Shown here: positions 45,671 through 57,534 of the stretch, one piece after another | How the letters are laid out: each line of letters begins with the position of its first letter | How positions within the stretch are numbered: the first letter of the stretch is position 1 | Assembly (NCBI GenBank): GCA_018873245.2 | Contig: JAEMBT020000009.1 | Coordinates: forward strand, 10,803,112-10,867,111 | Length of the DNA: 64,000 bases | Source: Archegozetes longisetosus | Taxonomy: Eukaryota; Arthropoda; Arachnida; Sarcoptiformes; Trhypochthoniidae | Direction: 5' to 3' | Made by a program: the position numbers and the translations under genes | The notes under the pieces: model-generated | Told to the model about the DNA's origin: nothing | Seen by the model: the letters and a program-made list of their open reading frames with translations, nothing else | Database searches by the model: none

Positions 45671-47317
45671 CTATAATATTCACTTTAATATATAAATATA
45701 ATTTATTCAATGAATAAAAAGTTTTCTTATTTTTTACTTACAATTTATTTGTAGATGATAAACCTTTTGATACAATATGATTAACTGCAGAAAAGCCATT
45801 TGTAACAGTAACAACAGTTTAATTAGGAAAAGTTGATCAACTTTTTCTCATAACACGATGATCTAACCAGTAATCGAGTAAATTTCGCCGATTAATCAAT
45901 CGAGTAACAGCTGAATCATAAAAATAATTAAAATTGAAGTTTTTATGTTTCAACTAAGAAAATTTGAAATGAATAATTTTAAATTACACTTAACATGAGA
46001 AGAAATGAGAGTGAATGGGAAAAAAGTTGTTTTTCGTGTGTTAAGTGTGTTGCTTTCAATGCATGTGTAGAGGATTTAAAGATTAAGATAACGTTAATCT
46101 CTTGTTTGTCATTGGCTAAAGTTATTTGAACTCACATTTCTTTAATGAATTTAAGCTACCAAAGTGAATGAAATGAATAAAAATATTTGTGAAACAATAT
46201 CTGAAACTCAAGGACATTTGAGTCTTTTTTTCATTTACAAGAGGACAGAGGATAATTTACTAAATTCGAGGACAATCCTATAGAAAAAAGGACATCTGGC
46301 AACCATACTTAAGCTATACATCACTAGTGAAAACTGATTCAAATGATTCGCTAAATTCTTTAAAAGTAATGAGTTTTAATCGAGGAAATTAATTAATAAA
46401 TTGCTCTTACAATGATTAAAAAATCGATGTGAAGAATCGTTTGCATTTTTTGCGTTGTGAAATTGAAAATAGATATTTATTAACAGAGATTTAGTTACTT
46501 TAAGCCTAATCGATTTGAATAAACGCAAGAAATAGAAATTTATTACTTAAACAAAAGTCAAATCTCAGATAAGTATTAAATAATTTTAGTGATTTAATAA
46601 GAATTTTTATTATTGATCTTGAGCCTAATAACAAAGTCAGTTAAAGAACAATTTCAGAAAGAAATTGTATTATTGAGTAAGTTAAATTAATACCTCGTCA
46701 TGTATTATAGGCTAAGACATGATGTTATCACTTAATGTTTATTTAGTGTAGCGCTCATTAAAACATGCTTTAAACTAATTTTGTTGACCTTCCTCATTTG
46801 ATCACAAAAACTAAATTATATTAAGACAGAGAATAAGTAACTCAACTAAAATCCATGAAATCCAAAAGCAGAAAGACTCTGATATAAAGAATTGATTAAA
46901 AATAGTTATGTTGTGCTTTATTGACAGCTTTGATATTTTAACACTATTTAGTAAAGATCTAACTTCTGAAGCATTGATTCCTAAGAATAAAATATAATTA
47001 GACTTATATGAATATGACTTCTTATTATTAAAATATGTTCTATAACTCCTTTAAATACTGCCTTCACATGCTTTCAAATACTGATTTTCTGAGCATATCA
47101 ATTATATCAAGGAATAACAAATAAGCTTTCAGTTCTGTAAATATCAATCAACGAATACTAGTCCATTCTTGAACCTGAAATAATTCAAATAAATTAAAGT
47201 CTAATGAGATTAATCAAATGAAGACTTGAAATATGGATTAGCAAATAGTATTAATTAAAATTGTATAATATTTTCACATCACAAATTGCTCAATACTTTC
47301 AGTTCATTCATTTTTAG
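45671..47317. other. AT-rich intergenic
   Basis: Apart from a possible 5-prime exon of the hAT gene near 45740-45830 (GCTTTTCTGCAGTTAATCAT on the minus strand, then a GTAAGT donor), nothing is recognised. Confidence 0.4.
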
Positions 47318-47337
47318 TTAGGTTAGGTTAGGTTAGG
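47318..47337 (+). repeat. interstitial (TTAGG)4
   Basis: Four exact copies of TTAGG, the arthropod telomere repeat. Only 20 bp, in ordinary AT-rich sequence, so it may be chance, a repaired break or a retrotransposon insertion scar. Confidence 0.8.
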
Positions 47338-47859
47338 ATTTGTAAACTCGTTCAAATGTAAGATTCTTAGAAATAAAGTCATCAGAGTCTTAATGAACGT
47401 AATATCTTATTTATCTATTTTGTCAACTTTTTTTAATTCAATGTAAGGCTTCAGTGTTTTATTTTATGATAAATTCGAGCTATCGGTTAGTACATTAGGT
47501 TCGTATTAACTCTGGTATGCATTGGTCGATTCTCAATTTTGATTATTGTTTCGCTCAAAATTATATTAATCAGAATTATGAGTACATTTCTATACTCAGC
47601 ACTTACAAACAGAGCCATGGCTTTTTTCAGAAATCGGGATTGTTTTCTTCTGATGACCAATAGAAAATTTGAACAAATCATTTCTTCCTTTGTCTGATAT
47701 TCTTGAAGTGTAGTAAATGAGGAAAAAATTGCGAATTTTGAGTAACTCCATTAAATTATCAAAAAAAAAAAAAATCTGAAATCAACGAAGGACTAAATTC
47801 TTAAGATGTGTTCTGAACAAATTTTTAGGCTTTTCAGATGAAAGTGACGGCTCGCCTCA

Positions 47860-48840
47860 GGCGAACAAGTTATTTTCAAATAATTTGCAAAAGTATCATT
47901 AAACGACTTGAACTCAGTCTTAATCGAGGTTTTTATTTCTTCTCCACATCGATCCCAGTTGAAAATAATTCCTTCCTTTAATAAAGCCGGTGAAATGTTG
48001 TAACGCCAATGTGACTCGATATCGATGAATTTGTTTCAGTCTTCAATTTCAAGGGAATTTCCCTTTGGTTCTTAATTGTTTCATCTCTGATTTACTCCAA
48101 TTCATTACTACCGAACACATAAACATCGCCGTCACGCGATAACAATAAAATGTAATATCGATCACAACTTATTTTCTCAAAAATTTCGATAATTTTCGAT
48201 GTACTTCTTGAGTCATTTTTTTCAATTTTTTGAACCCCAGTTGTCCAAAAGACTTAAAATTCCAACTGAAAACATTTTCCTTCTCTGTTAAAGCCATTGA
48301 GTGTTCTCAACCACATGCAATTGCTTTAGCTTCCCAATGAATCTATTCACATGACATGAAATTGACACAAATAAAATATCTCCATTCTCAATCTCTTCAT
48401 ACAAATTCAAACCCCACTCATAAATTTGACCCTAAATTGTCAAAACAAGTGAATACCTCCAACCACAACAAATATCACCAATATGTTCATCACTCAAACA
48501 TTAATTCAATTCTGGTTTATGTCTCAAAAAAATTCCCCCCATTCTCCAATACTCCGCCTTTATTCCAACCCCAACAATAAACTTTTTCATCAGCAGTGCA
48601 CAAAATTGCATGATAAAAGCTATTCTAGAAATCAATGATTTGTCTGTTACTCGAGTCTTCATTTAGAGTCAACTCTTTTACTCCATTTTGATGATCAAAA
48701 CCTAAAAATCCACTACAATTATTACAAAAGCTAGTTTTGTCGTTATTTTAACAAAGATTGCATTCATTTTATTCGAGTTATCTTCAAAAAACATAAAGAT
48801 TTTAATATCTTTGGTGAAATTTTGATTTGATTTCAATTTT
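47860..48840 (-). pseudogene. decayed RCC1-repeat copy, downstream of gene B
   Basis: Minus-strand similarity to the full RCC1 part of gene B, in order: about 48780-48700 (FNNCSGFLGFDHQNG-type blade), 48600-48480, 48400-48290 (ALTEKENVFSWN), 48160-48100 (YVFGSNELE) and 47990-47920 (FNWDRCGEEIKTSI). Numerous stops and shifts break it, and no kinase follows before 47860. It lies head-to-tail with gene B, so it is a tandem duplicate that has decayed. It usefully preserves the AAAA run lost in gene B (GGAAAATG at about 48272-48280). Confidence 0.75.
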
Positions 48841-49005
48841 TACAAAAAAATTTCGATAAGATTTTAATAAAATCATAATTTACAATATTAAATACTTCAC
48901 ATATTTTGTATTTATTAATGACTATTCATTTTTATAATTTTTTCATAAAGCCAAATGAAATTATAAATTGAAAAATACAAAACACCCTCCTATTAAAATA
49001 ACAAG

Positions 49006-52000
49006 TCATTTTAAAAAGTTTAAAAATTTCTGAAAATTATTTTGACCTCTTGAATTTGTTGGTTCATTTTCAAGTTTAGTTTGAATAAATGTTGCGTGAA
49101 ATCTTTTATCTGTAGGCTTGAGTCCATTCAATTGAATTTGCGCCAATTTTTTCAATTGTTGTAAGTCTAATGCCCATAAATTCCTAGTTTTTAATATTTC
49201 GCTGCAGTCCGGTCTCATATGTGCTTTATTTGACATCATTTTATCGATTAATTCAGATATATTTGTGTGTTGCTTTCTTAGAGTAGAATTTATGCCAGAA
49301 AATGAAGGCCTTTAAATGAGCGAAAAAGTTTTGAAATATCGTAAAACTCAAATTATTCTATAAAGTATTTTTTAAATACCTATTAATGTCAATATTGAAT
49401 AATTCCTGAGCAATGATTCCTAAGCTGTAAATATCTGCTTTAGAGTCATAGTGCTTTGAAAGCATAACTTCTGGTGCGGTATATACTCGTGTTCCGATAT
49501 ATTTTGTATGCGATTGTTCATCAAATTCATGAATTGTCGCTAAACCGAAGTCTGCGATTTTAATGAATCTCCCGTTTGCTCCATCGGTTATCAGAATATT
49601 TGTAGGTTTTAAGTCTCTGTGGATTATATTCTGTTTATGCAAATACTCAACACTTTCTAGTATTTCGATGAATAATTCACTTGAAATATAATAACCCAAA
49701 GGACTCAACATTTCTAGTGGTTTTTGATTTAACTCTTGGTTCAATAGTTCAATAACTTCTTTCAACATTTTATAACATAACTCCATTTGAACGTGCAACA
49801 AAAGTGGTTTACTTGGATTGTAAACTTGATGTTCAGGACTCATATCAGAATTTCGTTGAGCAATGAAACTATTTTCTATGAAATAATTTTTTCAATCCAT
49901 ACCTGATAGCATTGGACGACGTAAATACTTTTTGATTTTAACAACAAACTTAACTCATTATAAACTGTTTTTGCATTCATTTCCTCATAGGTTATCGGAA
50001 TCTTTTTGATCGCAAAGATACCATTTTGATTTAAATCCCACGCTTTACAGACGACCCCAAAACCACCCATAGATATCATACACAGTTCTATAAATTCATT
50101 CTCATATTTCCTGTTTTGTAATGATTGTGAAAAGTTAGTAGTTGTCTCTGTAGATATGTTTGGAATGGCCTGTTTTATATTTGGTTCATTTTCAAGTTTG
50201 ATTTGAATAAAATTGGCGTAAAAAGTTTTATCTGAAGTCTTGAGTTCACTCATATAATTTGGAGCTAACATTTTCAATTGTTGCAAATCTAATGCCCAAA
50301 ACCTTCTTATTCTAATAATTTCATCACAATTTGGTCTCGAATTTTTGTTGTTCGACAGCATATTATCGATAATCTCAATCATTTTTGAGTAATGTTTACT
50401 TAGTAGAGAATAAATATCAGTATCAGACTGCCTTAAAATATAAGAAAATTATTGAAATATCGCTTAATAATTAAGACTTTTTACACACCTGTCAATGGTG
50501 AAATCGAACAGCTCCTTTACAATCATTCCCAAACTATATATATCTGCTTTCGTGTCGAACTTTGTGGTCCTCAATACTTCAGGTGCCATATAATCATGAG
50601 TTACAACACTTCCTGTATGTGATTGACTCATGAATTCATGTATGAAAGCCAAACCAAAATCAGCTAATTTTACGAATCTTCCATTCAGCCCATTAGTTAT
50701 CATAATATTAGACGGCTTTAAATCTTTGTGAATTATTGGAGGGTTTTGTTTATGCAAGTAGTCAACACTTTCTAGAATTTCAATTAATAGTTCACTCGAG
50801 ATATAATAATAAAATGGACTCATAAATTGTTTTTGATTCAATTCTTGATTCAGTTTGATCATGACTTCTTTTAATGTGAATAAACACAATTTCATCTGAA
50901 TATGCAACAAAAGAGGTTTACTTGATCCAGGGATTCGAGTAAATCCGGTATCTTGGTGCTCATTGAATTTATAATAATTTTCTTCAGTCCAAAAAGATTC
51001 TAACTTCAAAATAAAAGTGCTTTTCAATTTTGTAAGTGTATCTATTTCTTTCTCGATTGTTTCTTTAAGCTCTTCATTAAATGAAATTTTCTTAATAGCA
51101 TAAAATAAATTACTTTTCTTATTTCTTGCTTTGTATACAATACCAAAACTTCCAGAACCAATAATATTGCATTCAAAGAATTCTTCACTGTATCTTCCGT
51201 TTTCAATTTTTCTCTCGAAAACTATAGTTTTGTATGTGATTTGTAGGTAATGAGTGTAACCTTCATTGAAATTCTTGAATTGTGTCTTAATTGGAGTATT
51301 TATCACATTTTCACCCCAAATGAAAATAATTCCATCTTTTGATAAAGCCATTGAAATGATGCAATCCCAACGTGCCGCGATATCAATGAATTTGTTTTTA
51401 TTTTTCAACTTCATAGGAGCTTCACTTACCTCTTTGATTGCTTCATCTCTGAGATATCCGTAATTACTACGACCAAACACATAAATATCGCCACGACGCG
51501 ATAGCAATAAGCTGTGTTGTGGACCACACGCTATTTTTTCAAAAACTTCACTAATTTCGATTAGTTTCGGTGCATTTCTTGAGTCACCGATTTTCAACTT
51601 TTTGAAACCCAATTCTTTATCACCCCAACTGAACACATTTCCTTCTCTGTTAAAGCCAATGAATGCCAACGACCACATGCAATTGCTTTAACTTTCTCTC
51701 CATTGAATCCATTCACATGATATGGAATTGACACAGCATAATTATTTTCAATCCCAATCTGTCCATAAATATTCGAACCCCACGCATAAACTTGACCACC
51801 AATTGTCAAAACTAGTGAATGTCTCCAACCACAACAAACATCGATAATATTTTTATCACTCAAATATTGATTCAATTCTGGTTCATATATCTCAAAATTA
51901 TCTCTTCCATTCGATAATAACCCACCATAATTCCAACCCCAATAATAAACTTTTCCATCAATAGTGCGCGCAATTGCATGAAACTGGCCATTCTTGAAAT

Positions 52001-52274
52001 CAATAATTTGTTTACCACTCAAGTATTTATTTAGAGTCAAATCCTTCACTTCATTCATATGACCAAAACCTAAAACTCCGTATTCATTACCACCAAAAAC
52101 ATAAGTTTTGTCGTCATAAGTGACAACGATCGAATTGGTTTTATTACTTTCATCTCCAAAGAAAATAGGTACATTTTTAAAAACATAAATAAGTTTGATA
52201 TTTTTGATGAAATCTTGATTCGGTTTCAACTCTTCGAAAAGTTGGTATTTATTGATTTCGCCCATTTTTGCCAT
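49006..52274 (-). CDS. RCC1-repeat protein with two tandem kinase domains, gene B
   Basis: Joined model: 52274-50489, 50431-49380, 49309-49006; introns of 57 and 70 bp (AG|GTGTGT, TTTTAAG; AG|GTATTT, TTTAAAG). Each intron sits after the same ELF...DI(D/N) position of its kinase, as in gene A. Two lost bases (TTT at 51638-51640, formerly A4 on the coding strand; T6 at 49887-49892) must be allowed; the total is then exactly 1048 codons. Start MAKMGEINKYQLFEEL; RCC1 blades about 35-330. Kinase 1 (about 345-600): GSGSFGIVYKAR, YAIKKI, IQMKLC, IIHKDLKPSNIMI (HKD instead of HRD), DFGLA, MAPEV. Kinase 2 (about 690-960): SMGGFGVVCKAW (degenerate glycine loop), FAIKKI, VQMELC, IIHRDLKPTNILI, DFGLA, TAPEV. 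Two kinases of the same eIF2AK-like type, so kinase 2 probably arose by duplication. Function unknown. Confidence 0.75.
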
Positions 52275-52299
52275 TACACAAGTAAGATAAAATTATCTT

Positions 52300-53460
52300 A
52301 TCTCTGTGTGTCTAACGTCAGAGTTGCGTCCTGTGTACATTTTGAAGGATCACTATTAAACAATCTTTCATTGTACTTTGCTCACTGATCTCAACTTTTG
52401 CACTTTTCCTCTGATTCTAAATCTAAGCCTTCGAAATTTGTAATTATACTCCCATTCTCCAGTCTGCACACAACATCCACTTTGTCTCTTCAACTTTTCA
52501 TGTTTAAGTCTAAGTTACAAAAAGTTGAGAACGTAAGTCTTGCTCACCTGATTGATCTCCAACAGTTCTGACCATTCTCTCAGCAGACCACTTCAGTCAT
52601 TTGAATTCTCTTTGCTTGAGCTAGAGGACTCTACTCCTTCACTCTTGCCAATATCAAGGAAACGAATCCTATATCAGGCTTCACACATAACTCCAACGCA
52701 TTACTACTTGAAATTGTGTTCATTCCCTCAGACTCTGCACCACATTTACTGTTTCTTCAGCATCAATACAGAACATACGACTACTACGTGTTCCACCCAT
52801 TGTTCTTTCCACGACTCCAGGAGACTCCTTAGCTGCAGGCCTCTGTTTATCTCACTCATAGCATTTACTTATTTACAACTTAGAAGTGCTGAAGAAACAA
52901 ATACCAAATCAGTATCGACATCGGCACCTTCAGTGTTCAACTGATATACTTTTCACTCCTTCAGACTACACCATTCTCACAAACTCCTCTTGTTTCAACA
53001 CATTACAATATGTGATACCTACGTATACCACCCAAAATACTTCCTACCGCTTTCACCGTCTTTCTTTAGCTACAGGTTTCTATTTCTCACACAGAGTATT
53101 CTTTCACTTTAAATTTGAAAATAATGAACAAACGAACCGAACATCATTCAACACGCGGCACCTACGTGTTCAACCTGAAAACTTTCCAATTGTACAGCGT
53201 TCTAGTCTCACAGATTTACCACATACACTCTTAGACTCCATTGGTACCAAACTATTCAGCTACAGTCCTCTATATTTCTCATTTTTATTATTCTACATCT
53301 TGAATTCGGAAGCTTAGAGATAACAGATAGCACAGCAGTGATAGCGCCTTAAATGCTTCAACTGATATGTTTTCCACTCCTCTATTCTTCCCATTCATTG
53401 TTCCTGACTTGCTCTACAATAAATCTCCATTAATCCATTCAGATTGACCTGATTCTGACT
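52300..53460. repeat. strand-skewed region with degenerate ~190-235-bp tandem repeats
   Basis: Upstream of gene B the plus strand is strikingly G-poor and C/T/A-rich. Recurring blocks are GGCACCTTCAGTGTTCAACT (52922), GGCACCTACGTGTTCAACC (53156) and GCGCCTTAAATGCTTCAACT (53345), and TTAGCTGCAGGCCTCTGTTT, TTAGCTACAGGTTTCTATTT and TCAGCTACAGTCCTCTATAT. Long open frames here (52552-52944, 52886-53317) result from the skew; they have no recognisable domain. Confidence 0.6.
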
Positions 53461-53514
53461 ACGGGTCTCATAACGGTTCCGTCACGTCCGTCACTAAGGT
53501 TCGGCATTAATTTT

Positions 53515-55537
53515 ACTTTTGTATTTTGTTTTTGGAATTGTTTTTACTGAAAATATTACTGATGATGTGCAAGTTGTAACAAAATATGGTCAGATTAATG
53601 GGTTTAGACAGCTTGTTGATGGAAAAAAAAGTTGGATGTGTCCTTGGCAATACCATATGCTGAGCCACCCATTAATGATTTGAGGTTTAAGAAACCTCTA
53701 CCTACCAAACCATGGACTGAGCTTCCTAACGCTAAGCAACTGCCAAATATATGCATTCAAAATATACTTTCAGAAATGTTCTATCGCGATAGAAATATAA
53801 GCTAATCCCACATTATAGGTATTAAATTGATATATAAGAGATTTAATTAATTCAGTTCTCTTCATATTGAAGCTTTATATATTGATTTAAAAATTTTAGG
53901 CACTTCTGATCGCTTGTAAATTTTTAGTATGACTTTGAAATATTAATCAAACTTTAGTTCGTATATCACTTTATTCCTAAATAAATTACTTTTAATGGAA
54001 TATAAATTTATTTTAGGTTGTAGTGATGGGCAAAATTTGACAAGAGTCGATAGAGTGTTTAAGAACTGTTGATCCCATGAAATTGTTAGAGATTCCATAT
54101 CTTAAGCCACGCAATATCGAACCTTTTGGTTCCATACCACTTGTGATGTATGTAAATTAATTTCTTCCACGAAGACCTATCGAGATGATTGAAGACGGAG
54201 ATTATAAAACAAATCCCACACTTCTTGTGGGATTCACAAAAGATGAAGGGTCTGTTGTACTACCTTTATATGATCCCAAAATATATGGACAAAATATAAC
54301 TAATTTGACATATGATGATGGAAGGGATTCATTTAAGAGAATAATGATGCACTTATATTTAAATACTCCCGTCAAATACGATGACATTACGCGGTAATGA
54401 ATATTTATTTATTATTACTTGATAGAGTTGGAAATTCGGTTCCGATTCTTTCGATTTCACCGGTTCTTTTCGTCTGAGGCAAAGCCCGGTTCTCCCGTCA
54501 TACAGTATTTATAGTGAAATCATTTGAGTTTAAATAAGTTACCGCATCAATTATTAAGTCCTAGTATTGTCAATTCTGTTACCTTTATCAATTTAAGTTA
54601 TGATAAGCTTAATTTTTAAACTTATTTTTATTTATAACTCAATAAATGTTAAGATAATTATAGTATCCGCCCGTTATAGTGAAGTTGACTTTTTAACAAA
54701 AATTACTTGACAATATCGGAAGTTACTTGTGCCCCGACTTTAAAATGGATATAGGATTCGTGCATTTAAAGCTAAATCACTTGATTAAATCGAGAACTTG
54801 ACTGTATTAAATTTGACAATAACGGGCGAATTCTGTGTATGTAGAATCGGAAAATTTATGCTTATAAGGGATGCAGAACCAGTGCCCCTGGTTTTCAGTG
54901 CTATATTATAGCCAAAACCGGTTAACTGGTTCTCCAACAAATTCTCAATTCTATTTATTAGATTTAAATTTCTAATTGATAGAGTTTATTACACGACTCT
55001 TCCTGACTCTGAAGATAAGTCTAATCTTTACCGCCGAACAAATGGCATCGCAAATGGAGATTATTCTTTAGGATGTCCAACACTTCATTTCGCTAAAACT
55101 GTGTATAAAAACTGCAAGCACAGTAAAGTATACCAATATTACTATAATAGAAAGGCCCCAAACATTTTCTGCGCCGATTGGATGGGAACATATCATGCAA
55201 GTGATATATTCTCATTGTTTGGTGATCCTTTTGGACATCCCGAGAAGTATAGCGATGATTATCGAAAATATTCAGAAGATTTTATGAATATGGTCACACA
55301 TTTTTCTAAATTCGGATAAAAAAGATTTTTCTCGATAGTTTTTAATTAGTTTTGATTTATAGATACCCTCCCAAAATGGACGGAATTAAATGGCCGAGTT
55401 ATTACTCTATTAATGGAGAAACAATATCGCCGTATTATGAGTTCTCTTATCAGAGAAGACCAAATGGTAACTTTGAAAACAATGTTAAGCATGTGGAATG
55501 CGATATTCTTTGGAAGCATTACATTGACAATCAGTAA
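53515..55537 (+). pseudogene. type-B carboxylesterase pseudogene
   Basis: Pieces in order: a hydrophobic leader (ALILLLYFVFGIVF, about 53512), VTKYGQINGFRQLVDGKK, then after a base lost in the A8 run at 53623-53630, LAIPYAEPPINDLRFKKP; next, after a gap, LRTVDPMKLLEIPYLKP, a TAA at about 54156, FLPRRPIEMIEDGDYKTN and LLVGFTKDEGS; intron 54394-54961; then GCPTLHFAKTVYKNC and GTYHASDIFSLFGDPF with the catalytic His; last part WPSYYSINGETISPYYEF to a stop at 55537. The exon with the nucleophile (GESAG) between about 53800 and 54040 is absent. The donor after FSKFG (55314-55316) is not GT. A secreted esterase once, now dead. Confidence 0.8.
54423..54953. repeat. probable MITE within a carboxylesterase intron
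   Basis: Left TAGAGTTGGAAATTCGGTTC pairs imperfectly with the right end (CTGGTTCTCCAACAAATTCT, then CAATTCTA). Both ends carry an ACCGGTT block. Explains most of the 568-bp intron, much longer than others in the window. Boundaries are approximate. Confidence 0.45.
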
Positions 55538-55808
55538 TTTAGCAAAACTGTTAAAGGGCAACTTTTTTTTTAATAAAATTCGCTTATCAAAAAATTACAA
55601 GGCAGATTCTTTAAAAGTAGCTTTAGTAAATCCTTGTATTGGTTTAGACATAATGTTTAGTCGTTCGAACCCGGTTACTAGTAATCAGTTATTTGGTTTT
55701 GCAAATGGTTATTTCTCAGCTACTCTTAAAATTTTCCTCAATTTTTATTGATTCACTTTTTTAATTTTAATAGTTAATTGATATCGATATCAAATACCAT
55801 GTCGTAAG
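55538..55808. other. AT-rich, no gene recognised
   Basis: The downstream frame at 55413-55751 is a shadow of the esterase exon and its 3-prime flank. Confidence 0.5.
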
Positions 55809-56272
55809 CTAGAGCTGCTCTTCCGATCCCGGCCGAGGCGGCCGGCACCAGCTTCACGGTTTTGGCCGACCTAGCCACCGAAAAGGCCGAAAAAAGCCAG
55901 CAAAAAGACTTCATTTATATAAAGCATAAAAATGACATCAAATCTATATTTGAAAGTATAAATAAATTTTGTTAACATTTTAAGAATAAAAGTCTGAACG
56001 TTTATCAGTTAAAGTCGTCGTACAATAATTGAAATTACGTTTAGATGAGAGATTAGTGACAGGAATTGAAAATTGAAATATTTCTATTGTCGTGCGAAAC
56101 GGTATCTTCTTTATCATCAATTAATGTAATTGAATTATCAGATGTTTTTTTGATAAATGAATCCACTTTCCTAATCACAACGAAAACAACTTAAGAGTTC
56201 TTAAAATACAACACTTTCAAATACGCCTGGCTTTTTACCGACCGTCCCCGTCCGGCCTCATTCTTTAAAATG
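55809..56272. repeat. MITE-like element with GC-rich ends
   Basis: The left GC-rich block (55818-55900, including GGCCGAGGCGGCCGGCACC and AGGCCGAAAAAAGCCAG) is matched by an inverse at 56224-56260 (CTGGCTTTTTACCGACC, then CCGTCCGGCCTCA). The interior is AT-rich and non-coding. GC content at the ends stands out sharply. Class unknown. Confidence 0.55.
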
Positions 56273-56394
56273 TATAGTTCTATCGTAAAAATTTTTGTAT
56301 ATAATACAAGATTTACATTTTTAAAATCAATGATAATATGCTACTATAGATTACTATAATTAAAAGCAGTTCTAACAAATTCTGTTAAAATCTA

Positions 56395-56975
56395 AAGTGT
56401 CGGAAAAAGTGATTTTCCAGTAGTCTGGAGCAAAAACTATAATTGTTAAAGAAAAACCAATTGCATATTCGGATTCTACGCTAAGGAGTGTATTAAAAAA
56501 GTTCATTAATGTTTATTATCAACTTTGTTCTCGATGTTTTTTCATCTAACAGGCCAAGCAATAAACTTGAAAATCGATCTCTTTAGACAAAGTAAATAAA
56601 GTTTATTGAGCTACAAAAAGATATTTTATTATAAAATTTATTTTTTAAAATATAGAATTTTTGAGAAACAAAGTACAACTTAATGGCTGTCATGTATGAG
56701 CGTAAATTAATAAAAAGTGTTTATCTGAAATCTCTGACGAAACCTTAAAATTAAAACATTATTGAAAAGTGAATTAATTAGGTTTTGCAACATATGAAGA
56801 GTAAATCACGCCTGTAGTAATTATATAATCATCATGTTAAAGTTTATCACAAAATTTTTTCAATATATTTTTTAACGTAAAATCCGAATATGCAATTGGT
56901 CATGCTTCAACTACCATAGTTTTTTGCTCTAGACTACGAAAAAATCATTTTTTCCGACCCCGTATAATCTTTTAA
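56395..56975. repeat. MITE with ~100-bp inverted ends
   Basis: Left AGTGTCGGAAAAAGTGATTT (56395) and right inverse AAAAATCATTTTTTCCGACC (to about 56960). Further inverse pairs: AGTCTGGAGCAAAAACTAT with ATAGTTTTTTGCTCTAGACT, and CCAATTGCATATTCGGATT with AATCCGAATATGCAATTGG. No coding content. Confidence 0.75.
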
Positions 56976-57534
56976 TGATACTTAATTGTACTATTCTATA
57001 ATTATTTCGCTAGTTCTATTAGTGAATCAATTTCTACAAAGTAACCGTAAAAAGTAACCGAATAATCAATCACTTTGATAGTAACAGTAGCCAAGTAATC
57101 GATTACTTCAGAGTAACTGGATTCGCACAACTCTAATAATGTTATGATATTTTATTTCTGAAAATGTACAATGTATTAATTCTTTCAACTTTTAAATAAA
57201 CTTAGACTTATTATTATCTTTTTATCAAATGGCCCTATTGTGTATGATCCTACTTATCTATTTTTGCTATGATGAGCTCTAAACGCTCAGAATCATTTGT
57301 GTATTTATATATAATTTCTAATTCGTTTGACAAAACACTGAATGTGAAAAACATTCCTAATATTAGTTTTGTTTGAACTGTAAACTAATTTATACTTATT
57401 ACAGTCTGATCCGGTTGTTGACAACTCAGTTATAGACAAACCGAGTAGTTAGCAAACGATTTATTAAGCACCAACTAAACCAATCATATATAAAAGAGTT
57501 CGGATGTAGGCGAACCCAGTTATAGGTAACTTAT
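56976..57534. other. AT-rich intergenic
   Basis: Nothing recognised. Confidence 0.5.

Noticed and set aside
49861-49915. A possible 32-bp intron (CAG|GTATGG to TTTCATAG) in gene B that would avoid the frameshift
   Set aside because: Far shorter than the other introns in the window (47 bp and up), and it would delete the conserved W-I-E-x-N segment seen in gene A.
51594-51680. Programmed ribosomal frameshifting in gene B
   Set aside because: No slippery heptamer with a clear downstream structure, and the decayed sister copy at about 48272-48280 keeps the full A4 run, so a simple base loss explains it.
52552-53317. Two long plus-strand open frames with Ser/Thr-rich peptides
   Set aside because: They follow from the G-poor composition of a degenerate tandem repeat region; no start context, splice signals or domain support them.
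55640-55700. GTTCGAACCCGGTTAC, resembling a tRNA T-arm
   Set aside because: No matching acceptor stem, D-arm or anticodon arm could be folded around it by eye.
55818-55850. GCTCTTCCGATC followed by GGCCGAGGCGGCC, resembling a sequencing adapter end plus an SfiI cloning site
   Set aside because: The block has an imperfect inverted partner at 56224-56260 and sits at the end of a MITE-like element, so a natural origin is more likely. The adapter match is only 12 bases. Read mapping over the junction would settle it.
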